Part shown: positions 27,257 through 36,682 of the stretch, piece after piece | Layout of the letters: every line of letters starts with the position of its first letter | Numbering within the stretch: position 1 is the stretch's first letter | NCBI RefSeq assembly: GCF_004005935.1 | Contig: NZ_SACQ01000009.1 | Coordinates: 1 to 64,000 of the forward strand | Source: Neptunomonas marina | Lineage (GTDB): Bacteria > Pseudomonadota > Gammaproteobacteria > Pseudomonadales > Balneatricaceae | Direction of reading: 5' to 3' | Length of the DNA stretch: 64,000 nt | The notes under the pieces: generated by a model | Told to the model about the DNA's origin: nothing | The model's input: only the letters and a program-made list of their open reading frames with translations | Database searches by the model: none | Translations under genes and position numbers: made by a program

Positions 27257-28720
27257 TTAGGTAAGCTCACCTATTAAGGCCGCTAGGCGCTCAATACCAG
27301 GCCGAATCCGCTCGGTGGCGATCGAGGAGTAACCCAAGCGGAAAAACTGCTGAGGTGGGTTAGCGCGGTGAAAGTAGATATCCCCTGATTCGATAACGAC
27401 ACCGCGCTCGAGGGCCAAACGCTTTAGCTCTCGGGCATCTAAACCATCGGGGCCCTTAACCCAATAGGCGGAACCGCCAAACACTGGTGGTTTCGCTGAG
27501 GCAGGCAGGCAGCTTTGTAGCGCATCACTCACTGCTTTCCAGCGCTCTTCATAGACCTGCACAATACTGCGCACCAGTGAGTCGTGGTACCCGCGATGGA
27601 GAAAGAGACCAACCGAGCGTTGGTTATTCATCGGCGGGTGGCGCAGCATCATGCGGCGAAATTCTCGGATCTCTTGAATTAGAGGTTTGGGCCCAACCAT
27701 ATACCCCAGCCGTAAGCCAGGCGATAGGGTTTTAGAGAGGCTGCCAATATAAATAACGCGGTCGTTTTTATCCAAGCTTTTCAGCGCTGGTGTTGGGTTG
27801 GCAGCAAAGCTGGTTTCGCACTCATAATCATCTTCAATGATTAAAAAGTTATCACGCGAAGCTTGCTCTAATAGAGCTTGGCGCCTTGCCAGTGGCATCG
27901 TGACGGTGGTGGGGAACTGGTGGCTTGGGGTGGTGAAGATCAGGTCGCAATCGCGCAGTTGCTCTCCGGTTTCAAGGCCGTCTTGGTCGATGGAGAGGTT
28001 TTTAATTCGTGTGCCGGTGCAGGCGGCCATATGGATAAGATCAGGATAGCCCGGATCCTCTAAACCGAAGCGCGTTGTTTGGTTGAGCAAAACCCGTATC
28101 AGCATATAAAGCGCGTGTTGGGCGCCCACCGTAATCAGGATCTCATCAGGCTCCGCCCAGACGCCTCTGCGTGGCAGTAAGCGTGAGTGAATCTGCTCCA
28201 CAAGGAGGGCATCATCGTCGTCATAGCGGTCGCCGGCCCAGTCGCCAATCGCCTGTACCGAAACTGCCTCTTTACAACATTCGCGCCAATGGTTGGTTGG
28301 GAACATCTTGGGGTCTAGCTGGCCATAAATAAATGGGTAAGGGTAGTCCCGCCAGCGGTGCACTTTGTTGAGCTTACGTTCGGTGGGGCGCAACTTCAGG
28401 CACTGGTCCCAGTCGGGCTTATTGCCGCTTTCGATCGCCACGGGCCGCTCCTCTTTGACGGAGCTTTTGAGGATCTCATCGTTAACATAGAAACCTGCGC
28501 GTTCACGTGAGATCAGGTAGCCATCGTACATTAGGTGTTCATACGCCAAGATCACCGTATTGCGCGATACGCCAAGCATTTGCGCAAGTTTGCGTGTTGA
28601 GGGCAGCGGTAGATCGGGTGGAATATGCCCATCGATAATGGCTTTACTGATCTGCTCCCGAATCTGCTGCTGCAAACTGGATTCACTATCAGGAGAGAGA
28701 TGAAAAAGGTGGTTTAACAT
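27257..28720 (-). CDS. MocR/PdxR-family regulator (GntR HTH + aminotransferase-like domain)
   Basis: The 487-residue protein joins a GntR winged HTH (about 10-75, LPSTRKLAQMLGVSRNTVILAYEHL) to a fold-type I aminotransferase-like domain. The PLP-lysine region is SLSKTLSPGLRLGY. Members such as TauR, GabR and PdxR sense PLP adducts of amines and switch on nearby catabolic genes. AAGGAG lies nine bases before ATG 28720. It lies immediately upstream of the TRAP operon on the same strand and probably regulates it. An amine-containing effector is therefore likely. Confidence 0.9.
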   Translation of the reverse strand: MLNHLFHLSPDSESSLQQQIREQISKAIIDGHIPPDLPLPSTRKLAQMLGVSRNTVILAYEHLMYDGYLISRERAGFYVNDEILKSSVKEERPVAIESGNKPDWDQCLKLRPTERKLNKVHRWRDYPYPFIYGQLDPKMFPTNHWRECCKEAVSVQAIGDWAGDRYDDDDALLVEQIHSRLLPRRGVWAEPDEILITVGAQHALYMLIRVLLNQTTRFGLEDPGYPDLIHMAACTGTRIKNLSIDQDGLETGEQLRDCDLIFTTPSHQFPTTVTMPLARRQALLEQASRDNFLIIEDDYECETSFAANPTPALKSLDKNDRVIYIGSLSKTLSPGLRLGYMVGPKPLIQEIREFRRMMLRHPPMNNQRSVGLFLHRGYHDSLVRSIVQVYEERWKAVSDALQSCLPASAKPPVFGGSAYWVKGPDGLDARELKRLALERGVVIESGDIYFHRANPPQQFFRLGYSSIATERIRPGIERLAALIGELT

Positions 28721-29005
28721 CTGTTTTAGCTCCTTGGGCGGTATGCTACTGCGCCATGAACAAGGGGTTTTTATTCTTATAAAGTGAATCTTATTGGTAC
28801 TAAACCTTCGGAGGTAGTGCCAGCGTTTGGTACCAAATAGGGCCATTTCCGTCTTGCAAAGCTAAATTTACGTGGAAGTGGTTCCTGTATTTGTTCTTAA
28901 AATGGATCTTCTATGGATCCATTGGTGGCTTTATGCTGCTTTTACGTTATTGGAGTGCCAGCATGGTTTGGCTTACTCCGGCGAAACAGGCGTAAAGGAG
29001 TTGTT

Positions 29006-29752
29006 ATGAAAACAGAGCCGCTGTTTACCGCATCCAGTGATCTATATCAGAACGAACTTGGGCAACCCGTTGGCCCGACGTTGAAGAATTGGGTGCCGTG
29101 TCAAAGCCCGCCTCGCACGCCTCTCGTGGGACGTTTTTGTCGGCTTGAGCCGATGGCTCCAGAGCATCACGCTAGGCGGTTGTTCGATGCTTTTGCGTTG
29201 GACACGAGCGGTAAAAACTGGACCTATCTATTCGCTGAGCCGTTTACAGATTATGAGGCCTTTGACCGATATCTAGTCGAGACGTGTTGTGGCGATGACC
29301 CGCTTTTCTACACCGTGATCGATCAGGCTAGCGGGCTAGCCGTGGGTATGGCGGCGCTGATGCGTATTGATCCACGCATGGGCGTTATCGAAGTGGGCCA
29401 TATCCACTTCTCGTCACGTATGCAGCGTACGCCGATGTCATCAGAAGCGATATTTCTGTTGATGAGCCGCGTGTTTGATGAGCTAGGCTATCGCCGCTTC
29501 GAATGGAAGTGTGACAGCCACAACGCCCCCTCAAAACGCGCCGCCGAGCGCTTTGGTTTTAGCTTTGAAGGCATTTTTCGCCAAGCGGTTGTATATAAAA
29601 ACCGCAGCCGCGATACCGCTTGGTTTTCGATTATTGATCGTGAGTGGCCACACGTTAAAGCGATGTTTGAAGGGTGGCTCGCCCCTAAAAATTTTGATGC
29701 ACAGGGTAAGCAACGGCAACCACTACGTCACTTTAGAGCAGACAAGGAGTAA
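29006..29752 (+). CDS. GNAT-family (RimJ/RimL-like) N-acetyltransferase
   Basis: The 248-residue protein has the GNAT fold: RFCRLEPMAPEHHARRLFDA early, GMAALMRIDP, and IEVGHIHFSSRMQRTPMSSEAIFLL followed by NAPSKRAAERFGFSFEGIFRQ for acetyl-CoA binding. ATG 29006 follows AAAGGAG by five bases; an in-frame ATG at 28913 would add a hydrophobic leader with no SD. It is divergent from mocR, so it may be under the same control. It lies three bases before a second GNAT gene. Confidence 0.87.
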   Translation: MKTEPLFTASSDLYQNELGQPVGPTLKNWVPCQSPPRTPLVGRFCRLEPMAPEHHARRLFDAFALDTSGKNWTYLFAEPFTDYEAFDRYLVETCCGDDPLFYTVIDQASGLAVGMAALMRIDPRMGVIEVGHIHFSSRMQRTPMSSEAIFLLMSRVFDELGYRRFEWKCDSHNAPSKRAAERFGFSFEGIFRQAVVYKNRSRDTAWFSIIDREWPHVKAMFEGWLAPKNFDAQGKQRQPLRHFRADKE

Positions 29753-29755
29753 GAG

Positions 29756-30208
29756 ATGAATGTATCAGTTAAAGCGCTGCATACCGGCGATAGATCAGCA
29801 TGGGAAGTGCTCTATAAAGGTTATGCCGAGTTCTACAACATGCCTATGACAGATGAGACACTCAACACCGTATGGCAGTGGATTTTTGACCCTAACAACC
29901 GCTTTTTCGCCCTGATTGCAAAAGATGAATGGGATAATGGTGTCGGTTTGATGCACTACCGTGGTATGCCATCGCCGCTGCGCGGGGCTGAAGTTGGCTT
30001 CTTGGATGATCTGTTTGTCGATCCAGATTGTCGTAGTCGAGGTGTGGCCGAGCAGATGTTCGCGCGTTTACAGCAGGAAGCCCAAGCGCAGAACTGGCCG
30101 TTCGTGCGTTGGATTACCGCGGAGAATAACTACCGTGCGCGGGCCGTTTATGACCGTATTGCCGATAAAACACTCTGGCAGACCTATCAATTGAATACGG
30201 ATTGCTAG
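29756..30208 (+). CDS. GNAT-family N-acetyltransferase
   Basis: The 150-residue single-domain GNAT protein contains VGFLDDLFVDPDCRSRGVAEQMFARL, where the R/G-rich loop binds acetyl-CoA. It ends with NNYRARAVYDRIADKT. It follows the other GNAT gene by three bases and is co-transcribed. The substrate is unknown; proximity to a MocR regulator suggests an amine. Confidence 0.87.
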   Translation: MNVSVKALHTGDRSAWEVLYKGYAEFYNMPMTDETLNTVWQWIFDPNNRFFALIAKDEWDNGVGLMHYRGMPSPLRGAEVGFLDDLFVDPDCRSRGVAEQMFARLQQEAQAQNWPFVRWITAENNYRARAVYDRIADKTLWQTYQLNTDC

Positions 30209-30250
30209 GAGCTTCTGCCAAGTTTTAAGCGCAAAACCTGACAGGCCCGT

Positions 30251-31183
30251 TTAGCTACCCCAATTAAGCAAAGTGGCGTGGTTGGCTTGGATGCTATCTA
30301 GACGGGTGCGTAAGCGTTCAGCAAAGGCTTGAGTGATCATAGAGCGCGGTGTGTCGTCGGGATAGAAAATGCCGATATTGAGCTCGACTTCGGGATTAAA
30401 GCGCCGAAACACCACCTTGCCGGGGCTTGCGTAACCTTGATAGCTATCGACGGAGATCAAGTCCATGACACAAACGCCAAGGCCGCGCTCCACAAAAGTG
30501 AGTGCTGGGATAAAAAAGCGTGTCTGCAAGCGCACGTTCATCCGATGTCCGTTGTTTTCAAACTCCTTCAGGAGGTCATGGAAAATCATGTGATCAGGGT
30601 GTAGCGTGATCATCGGTTCACCATCGAGCAAGGCGGTGTTGAGCTCCTCCTCTTGAGCAAGCGGATGATCTGCTGGTATCGCGACACAGCACGGTAGCGT
30701 AAAGCGATCATCAAGCGAGAGTTGCGACTGGTGTTGGGTAATCTCGGCCAGCCCAAGGTCATATTGGTTTGAGGCAACCCACTCTGCGACAAGATCTGAG
30801 GTACGGGTTTGTAAGGAGGCCTGTACCTTGGGGTGCTCCTCTAGAAAGTCGGCGAGCAGGTTAGGCATAAAGAAGGTGGATGGGCCGGGCATACAGCCGA
30901 TACGCAAAAAGCCATACTGCTTGTTCTGGATATCTTGGACCGTTTGGCTCACATCTTGGATGCGATTAAAGATCGCTTCGATTTCGCGGTACAGATACTC
31001 CGCTTCAGGCGTTGGATAGAGGCGTTTTTTATGGCGCTCAAACAGTTGGAAGCCGATCTCCTCCTCCAGAGAACTAATCATCATACTGACCGCAGGTTGG
31101 GTGCGAAAAAGCTGCTTAGCGGCTTGAGAGACTGAGCCTGCAAGCATCACGGCACGGAAGGCTTCCATCTGTTTTAGGTTCAT
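30251..31183 (-). CDS. LysR-family transcriptional regulator
   Basis: The 310-residue LysR protein has an N-terminal HTH (MEAFRAVMLAGSVSQAAKQLFRTQPAVSMMISSLEEE) and an effector domain. It is encoded downstream of tctC in the same orientation with a gap of about 160 bases. A T-N11-A palindrome lies just upstream of its start, and two related ones lie between tctB and ridA. This suggests it regulates itself and the Tct/racemase genes. The effector is probably the transported substrate. Confidence 0.9.
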   Translation of the reverse strand: MNLKQMEAFRAVMLAGSVSQAAKQLFRTQPAVSMMISSLEEEIGFQLFERHKKRLYPTPEAEYLYREIEAIFNRIQDVSQTVQDIQNKQYGFLRIGCMPGPSTFFMPNLLADFLEEHPKVQASLQTRTSDLVAEWVASNQYDLGLAEITQHQSQLSLDDRFTLPCCVAIPADHPLAQEEELNTALLDGEPMITLHPDHMIFHDLLKEFENNGHRMNVRLQTRFFIPALTFVERGLGVCVMDLISVDSYQGYASPGKVVFRRFNPEVELNIGIFYPDDTPRSMITQAFAERLRTRLDSIQANHATLLNWGS

Positions 31184-31198
31184 GGCAACGACCTATAT

Positions 31199-31213
31199 AT
31201 TAGAAAATCTGAT
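31199..31213. promoter_or_regulatory. Candidate LysR box upstream of the lysR gene
   Basis: ATTAG-AAAAT-CTGAT fits the LysR T-N11-A form and resembles the boxes at 34540 and 34752. It lies 16 bases upstream of the ATG at 31183, a position suited to autoregulation. Confidence 0.5.
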
Positions 31214-31344
31214 AAACCTTATTATTCCGTATTTCTAGCTTATATCAATGAGAAGATGGTGCGGAATGTATGGAGCCGTGAGTTGCAATAAGGCTGGAGA
31301 GACTCACCCGCTAGAACAGCGGGTGAGGTGGGTAACGCGAATGG

Positions 31345-32295
31345 TTACTTCTTGCTCGTGCGAGCAGCTTCTTCGGTGTAGATCGCATAAGTTGCTTTTA
31401 GGTCAGAGATCCACTCTGGGCCGTAGCGATAGTCCACCAATGCGCCGATATTTTCGTATGCTTTCAGCACTTCTGGGTCTTTCATCACTTTCGCGGTTGC
31501 CGCGTTCAGTTTCTCAACAACCTCTGCCGGTACACCTTTCGGGGCAAAGACACCAGACCAGCCGCCAAAGCTACCTTTGATGCCATAGTCAGAGAAGGTT
31601 GGCACGCCCGGGAAGGCATCCATCTTCTGATCCATTACCAAGATGCGGGCACGATCTGCTTTGACGTGTGGGCCGAATGCAGGTGGGAAGGAGACCGCAG
31701 AGTCGATGTGACCACCCACAACCGATACCATAGACGCAGCTGCGCCTTTTGCGTGAACGTACTTCACGTTATAGCCTGACTGGTTTGCGATGATGTTCGC
31801 CATGATCGTACCAGAAGAGGACGCACCCCAAGAGCCTTGGGTCAGTGTTTTGCTATTGGCACCTTTTATGAACTGGTCGAAGTCTTGGTATGGGCTGTCC
31901 TTGGCTACCACGACGGCCAAAGGCACTGACGTGAATTTTACAACCGGATCGAAGCTATCAAAGCTGTAAGGCGTTTTGGTGAAGTTAGGTGTCACCAACA
32001 TGTTGCTCAAACCTGCATTGATGAGCGTGTAGCCATCGGCTTTCGCGCGAGCAACGAACGACGTACCCACAACACCGCCACCGCCTGGCTTATTAACGAC
32101 AACAACCGGTACACCTAGCTCTTTCTCGACCGCGTCTGCCCAGATGCGGGTTGTTAAGTCGGAGTCACCGCCAGCACCCCAAGGTACAATGACCTGAATT
32201 GGTTTTTCAGGGTAGGCCGCAAGCGCCGCACCTGATGCAACAGTCATCGCGACTGCTGTTGCCAGAGATAACAGAGTTTTTTTAGGACTTTTCAT
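31345..32295 (-). CDS. tctC: Tripartite tricarboxylate transporter binding protein (TctC)
   Basis: The 316-residue periplasmic binding protein has a signal peptide ending ASGAALA-AYP. The mature start YPEKPIQVIVPWGAGGDSDL is the hallmark of TctC/Bug proteins. It captures a carboxylate for TctAB. AAGGAAG precedes the start. The Bug family has broad specificity (citrate, glutamate, aspartate, nicotinate and others), so the ligand is not fixed by sequence. The genetic context points to an amino acid. Confidence 0.93.
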   Translation of the reverse strand: MKSPKKTLLSLATAVAMTVASGAALAAYPEKPIQVIVPWGAGGDSDLTTRIWADAVEKELGVPVVVVNKPGGGGVVGTSFVARAKADGYTLINAGLSNMLVTPNFTKTPYSFDSFDPVVKFTSVPLAVVVAKDSPYQDFDQFIKGANSKTLTQGSWGASSSGTIMANIIANQSGYNVKYVHAKGAAASMVSVVGGHIDSAVSFPPAFGPHVKADRARILVMDQKMDAFPGVPTFSDYGIKGSFGGWSGVFAPKGVPAEVVEKLNAATAKVMKDPEVLKAYENIGALVDYRYGPEWISDLKATYAIYTEEAARTSKK

Positions 32296-32380
32296 ACCAA
32301 CTTCCTTTCATTTATTTTTATTGACGTTCATTTTTTCAAGCGGTGCGACCGTGCGCACCGCCGTGAAATCGTTTGCTCAG

Positions 32381-33904
32381 CTAGGCGGGGCTCTCCTCCC
32401 CTTGTGCTGAAGCACGTTTTGCGGCTTTTGCTTTCATGCGTGCGCTAGACAACACGAAGAAAGCCGATAGCGCGATAAACACCCAAGAGAACGGTGAGGC
32501 GAAGAAGCGTCCATAGTCGTCACCGACAATAGCGAACGCCTGATCAAGGTTCTGCTCGAGGAAGGGTGTTAGGATAAAGCCGATGATGAAGACCGCTGGG
32601 TTCAAGCCCACAATACGCATGCCGTAGCCCAGTACCGTAAAGGCGATCAACACCAAGATGTCGTTCATGTTTTGGCCCGCAGTGAAGGCGCCGGTAAAGG
32701 CGAACACTGTCACACATGGGAAGATGTAATAACGGCGCAGCGATGCCATCTTCACAAAGAACTTGAAGCCTGAGCGAGCGATACCGAGCAGGAACAGGTC
32801 TGTGATTAAGAAGCCTGCAAAGATCGCGTAGATGGTTTCAGTGTGCTCAAAGAAGATCATCGGGCCGGGCGTTAAGCCGTGAATCAGGAAGGCACCCATC
32901 AACAGTGCGGCAACATCATCGCCAGGAATACTAAGCGTTAGCATCGGGATCATGCTGGAGCCACACACCGCATTGTTAGCGGATTCTGCAGCAGCGATGC
33001 CCTCGACCGAGCCTTTGCCGTACTTTTCTGGGTTCTTGGAAGTACGTTTGCCTTCGCCATAGGCGATAAACGCAGCTGTACTCGAGCCTAGCCCAGGCAG
33101 AGCGCCGATAAAGGTACCGATGCCGCTTGATTTCAAGATGGTACCAAACACACTGCGGAACTCTTTAAAGCTGATGCGATTGTCCGCCGGGTTAGGGGAG
33201 CGGGTGATCGCGAGCTCATGGTGAGGAATTTTACGGCGGCGGATCACATTGATCACTTCCGGCATCACAAGGACACCAATCAACATCGGCGTAAAGGTGA
33301 AACCGCCGATCAGCTCATCAATACCAAAGGTAAAGCGTGCGGAACCTGTGATTGAATCGATACCGACCATCGCAAACAGCATACCTAAACAGCATGAAAG
33401 TAAGCCGCGAGGAATCGATTCACCCGCCATAGAGCCGATCACCGTGAAGGCGAACAGCAATAGAAAGACCTTCTCGATGGGGCCCGCTTGTAGCGATATC
33501 GCCGAGATCGGTGCAGCGACTAGGATCAGCACCATCGTTGCCAGCATCTCTCCAGATACGGACGCGAATAGCGACATATCTAGCGCTTTACCGGCTTTAC
33601 CTGCTTTGGTCAGTGCATGACCATCTTGCGCGGTTAAGAAGGAGGCTGCCGCGCCCGGCGTGTTGATTAAAATAGCCGAGATTGAGCCGCCATAGATCCC
33701 TGCTTTGTAGACCGCCAGCAGCATCGTAATGCCGATGATGGGGTCAACATAGAAGGTCATGGGCAGCATGATCGCGATCGCCATGATGGCTGAAATACCG
33801 GGAATAGCACCAAAGATAATGCCAACCACCACACCTAAAATGATGCCGAGGATTGGGCCAACAGCCAGAATCGAGCTGAAGCCGCTAAGAATATTGTCTA
33901 ACAT
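32381..33904 (-). CDS. tctA: Tripartite tricarboxylate transporter large permease (TctA)
   Basis: The 507-residue protein has about twelve membrane segments and TctA signatures: GAIPGISAIMAIAIMLPMTF, YGGSISAILINTPGAAASF, and GTFIGALPGLGSSTAAFIAYGE. It forms the main channel of the gradient-driven TTT system. AGGAGG stands before ATG 33904. It lies 12 bases after tctB and about 85 bases before tctC in one operon. Confidence 0.93.
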   Translation of the reverse strand: MLDNILSGFSSILAVGPILGIILGVVVGIIFGAIPGISAIMAIAIMLPMTFYVDPIIGITMLLAVYKAGIYGGSISAILINTPGAAASFLTAQDGHALTKAGKAGKALDMSLFASVSGEMLATMVLILVAAPISAISLQAGPIEKVFLLLFAFTVIGSMAGESIPRGLLSCCLGMLFAMVGIDSITGSARFTFGIDELIGGFTFTPMLIGVLVMPEVINVIRRRKIPHHELAITRSPNPADNRISFKEFRSVFGTILKSSGIGTFIGALPGLGSSTAAFIAYGEGKRTSKNPEKYGKGSVEGIAAAESANNAVCGSSMIPMLTLSIPGDDVAALLMGAFLIHGLTPGPMIFFEHTETIYAIFAGFLITDLFLLGIARSGFKFFVKMASLRRYYIFPCVTVFAFTGAFTAGQNMNDILVLIAFTVLGYGMRIVGLNPAVFIIGFILTPFLEQNLDQAFAIVGDDYGRFFASPFSWVFIALSAFFVLSSARMKAKAAKRASAQGEESPA

Positions 33905-33916
33905 CTGCAGCGCCTC

Positions 33917-34381
33917 CTATAGCGACCAAGTTGGTAAGTAAACGCGCAGAAACTCACGCGAACCGTAATAGATCAATATAGGAACAACGACCGAGACCAC
34001 CGTGATCGGTAGCCAGTTGCGCCCGCCCAGCAGGTAGGCTACCGCCAACATAATGAATGGCGTTGTGACCATAAACCCGATATAAGGCACGGCCAGCCAG
34101 TAGAGGACAAAGATGCCGATGTAGATCGCAATACCACCGAAGCCATCGGTAGAAATGATCTCATTCTCTTCTTGAGGTTTACCCTGAGCGAGTTTTTGGA
34201 ACGCCTGAATGGCAATCGTGCCAGCGAATAAAATCATCAAACCGGCTACCGCACGTGGCAAGAACATAATGCCCAAATCACTTTCGGCACCACCTTCGGC
34301 GAGATTGTCGTTGGTTAGAATGATCACCGCGATGATGATCAAAAACGTCGAGAGCCCGACGTCTATTTTTCGTCTATCCAT
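33917..34381 (-). CDS. tctB: Tripartite tricarboxylate transporter small permease (TctB)
   Basis: The product of about 154 residues has four membrane segments and the TctB pattern. It begins MDRRKIDVGLSTFLIIIAVI and ends NWLPITVVSVVVPILIYYGSREFLRVYLP. ATG 34381 is preferred; TTG 34393, four codons earlier, is possible because AAGAAG precedes it. It is the first gene of the tctBAC operon. Confidence 0.85.
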   Translation of the reverse strand: MDRRKIDVGLSTFLIIIAVIILTNDNLAEGGAESDLGIMFLPRAVAGLMILFAGTIAIQAFQKLAQGKPQEENEIISTDGFGGIAIYIGIFVLYWLAVPYIGFMVTTPFIMLAVAYLLGGRNWLPITVVSVVVPILIYYGSREFLRVYLPTWSL

Positions 34382-34538
34382 TTGCAACACCAATAACTTC
34401 TTATTTTTATAACCAGTGCCGATGTCGTCTTACGGGCAATGCTTGAATGCATTGCTGACGCGTATCTGGCGATTGGCCACTGTTAAAACCAGTTTAAATA
34501 AACCCTATATAGATACAATTCGAAAAAAACACTGATTT

Positions 34539-34555
34539 CATAAGTTAATCTTATG
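34539..34555. promoter_or_regulatory. LysR-type operator, perfect palindrome
   Basis: CATAAG-TTAAT-CTTATG is a perfect inverted repeat with the T-N11-A core of LysR boxes, about 160 bases upstream of tctB. Confidence 0.65.
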
Positions 34556-34750
34556 TTTTTGGGTGGGGAGGTCTATTCGTCCGTGAGTAGTGTGTATCCG
34601 CACACCGTTTGACTTATCGAACATACGACTATGGTAGCGGAAGTTGTAATGGGCTTGCTGTTTGAATTCGTATAAAGGTTGTGAAATGGCGACGTTTCGT
34701 ACGCATTAACGATTGTTATCAGCGTGGTTGAACGCGGTACTCATTTAAAA

Positions 34751-34766
34751 CATAAGTTTTTCTGAT
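34751..34766. promoter_or_regulatory. Second LysR-type box
   Basis: CATAAG-TTTTT-CTGAT has the same left arm and spacing as the palindrome at 34539, with one mismatch in the right arm. It lies on the ridA side of the divergent region. Confidence 0.5.
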
Positions 34767-35061
34767 TAAATATTAAAAAAATCGGATTTGTTATTATGAT
34801 TTTGCCGGAAAATAATAGTTCTAACTTAGGCTCTGACCTGAATCGTCTAGTGACGACAGGCCGACAACAACAATAAAAAAGAGTGTTTCGAAGCCGGTTA
34901 GGTTACTTGTTAATCTGCCGAGTGCTTATCACCTTTATACATTGTCCTTCTCGGTAGCGTTGCGCCTGCAACGTGTTGCACTTCTCTCGATGGTTCAGAG
35001 CTATCTATTTAGCAGCCGCTTTTCGGCTGTATCAACGACATTAGATCTAAGCGAGTAACCG

Positions 35062-35409
35062 ATGATTGAACGCCAGCATAAAAATCAACGCATGAGCCAG
35101 CTTGTTAGTTTTGCCAACCTAGTGTGGACTGCAGGCCAAGTAGCTAAAGATCCATCGCAGGATATGGCCGGCCAAACGGAACAGATCTTGGCGCAGATTG
35201 ATGCGCTGTTAGCCGATGCTGGCAGCAACAAAAGTGCGCTTATCAGCGCCAATATTTGGGTTTCAGATATCAGCCAGTTTGCGCAGATGAATGCGGTATG
35301 GGATGCCTGGGTTGATAGCGAAAACCCACCGGTGCGTGCATGTGTTGAATCCCGTCTTGCTCGAGACGAGCTGTTAGTCGAAATACAAGTGGTTGCCGCC
35401 AAACTCTAA
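35062..35409 (+). CDS. RidA-family (YjgF/YER057c/UK114) deaminase
   Basis: The 115-residue protein has the RidA pattern: FANLVWTAGQVAKDPSQDMAGQTEQILAQIDALL and a C-terminal PVRACVESRLARDELLVEIQVVAA. RidA proteins hydrolyse reactive enamine/imine intermediates made by PLP enzymes or amino-acid oxidases. Co-transcription with an FAD amino-acid oxidoreductase, whose products are imines, fits that role exactly. The arginine in ESRLARDELL is the conserved substrate-binding residue. Confidence 0.88.
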   Translation: MIERQHKNQRMSQLVSFANLVWTAGQVAKDPSQDMAGQTEQILAQIDALLADAGSNKSALISANIWVSDISQFAQMNAVWDAWVDSENPPVRACVESRLARDELLVEIQVVAAKL

Positions 35410-35431
35410 TAGCTTAGAGGCTGATACGGTT

Positions 35432-36673
35432 ATGGAAACAAAGCATGTAGCAGTCGTGGGGGCAGGCATTGTAGGCCTGTCAACAGCGATTAGCCTGCAG
35501 CAGGCGGGCTTTACTGTCACCCTGATCGATCGTAACGATCCGGGAAAAGGGGCATCTTTCGGTAACGCTGGTTTGTTTGCAGACTACGCACGGCTGCCTT
35601 TTACCAAGTTCGCTATGCTGCGCAAAATGCCGGGTATGTTGCTTGATAGTGAAAGCCCGCTCTCTATGCAAGGCGCTTATCTGCCTCATCTGATGCCCTA
35701 TGGCTGGGGGTTCTTAAAGTCGTGCTCTCAAGCAAAGTATGAGCAGGGAAGAGCTGCACTCACCCAGCTACAGCATCACACCCGCGAGAATGATGATCAT
35801 CTGTTAGCGCTAACAGGGGCGCGCAGTTTGGTGCAAGCTAACGGGTGTTTGGGTCTGTTTGCAACACAAGAAAATTTTGTTGCAGCGCAAGAGGGCGACA
35901 TGGCTGAGCGGCTGGCGCAGGGCGTTAACCTGAGTTATGTGGGTGCTGAAGAGGTTGCTGAGTTAGAACCTGACCTTGCCCCCTTTTATGCAGGCGGCGT
36001 TTTCTATAAGGATACGCGCTTTACGGTGAATCCACTGGCGCTGTGTCGGCGTTATGCGGAGTATTTCGCTGCCCAAGGGGGGCGTCTCCTTAATCAAGAG
36101 GTGGTTGCCGTTCACCCATCTATTGATCGCGTCGAGGTGCAGCTGCAGGATCAACGCATAGCCGTGGAGCATGTGGTGATGTGTGCAGGCGTTGCGTCCC
36201 AAAAGCTGCTGGATCCACTGGGTTGCCGTTTTCCACTTGTAAGTGAACGCGGTTATCACCTGACGTTGGATACTGAGAAGAGCCAAATTAGCCGACCGGT
36301 AGGTTGGTTGGATAAAGCGATTTTTCTCACCCCTATGGCGACCGGTGTGCGCTTAGCGGGTACTGCAGAGTTTGCATTTGCAGATGCACCAGCCAATGAG
36401 CAGCGTACTGATGTCATGCTCAACCATGCGCAAGTGATGCTGGGCTTCACGCCGCAAGTGCAAGACTCTTGGGTCGGTAGCCGTCCATCGACGCCTGATT
36501 CACTGCCTGTGATCGGCTCGTTAAAAGCACACCCGCGTATTATCGCCGCATTTGGTCATGGCCACTTGGGGTTAACGTTTGCGGCGGTGACCGGCAAGTT
36601 AGTAACACAAACCATTCAAGGCGTTGCGACCGCGGTAGATTTGCAGCCGTTCGCACCCGAGCGATTTAGTTAA
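35432..36673 (+). CDS. DadA-like FAD-dependent D-amino-acid dehydrogenase
   Basis: The 413-residue protein begins with a dinucleotide-binding motif (VAVVGAGIVGLSTAISLQQAGF). It continues as in DadA: LIDRNDPGKGASFGNAGLF, the PHLMPYGWGFL region, and SRPSTPDSLPVIG near the end. Such membrane-linked enzymes oxidise D-amino acids to keto acids via an imine and pass electrons to quinones. ATG 35432 begins the conserved part. It is preceded by RidA and followed after nine bases by a racemase. The exact substrate is unproven. Confidence 0.88.
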   Translation: METKHVAVVGAGIVGLSTAISLQQAGFTVTLIDRNDPGKGASFGNAGLFADYARLPFTKFAMLRKMPGMLLDSESPLSMQGAYLPHLMPYGWGFLKSCSQAKYEQGRAALTQLQHHTRENDDHLLALTGARSLVQANGCLGLFATQENFVAAQEGDMAERLAQGVNLSYVGAEEVAELEPDLAPFYAGGVFYKDTRFTVNPLALCRRYAEYFAAQGGRLLNQEVVAVHPSIDRVEVQLQDQRIAVEHVVMCAGVASQKLLDPLGCRFPLVSERGYHLTLDTEKSQISRPVGWLDKAIFLTPMATGVRLAGTAEFAFADAPANEQRTDVMLNHAQVMLGFTPQVQDSWVGSRPSTPDSLPVIGSLKAHPRIIAAFGHGHLGLTFAAVTGKLVTQTIQGVATAVDLQPFAPERFS

Positions 36674-36682
36674 GGTATTTAT

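Larger units (their letters stand above)
34382..35061. other. Divergent promoter region, tctBAC / ridA operon
   Basis: There is no gene in 680 bases between the two divergent operons. It holds the two LysR-type palindromes described separately and several AT-rich runs suited to promoters. The length leaves room for a small RNA, but I see no clear one. Confidence 0.6.
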
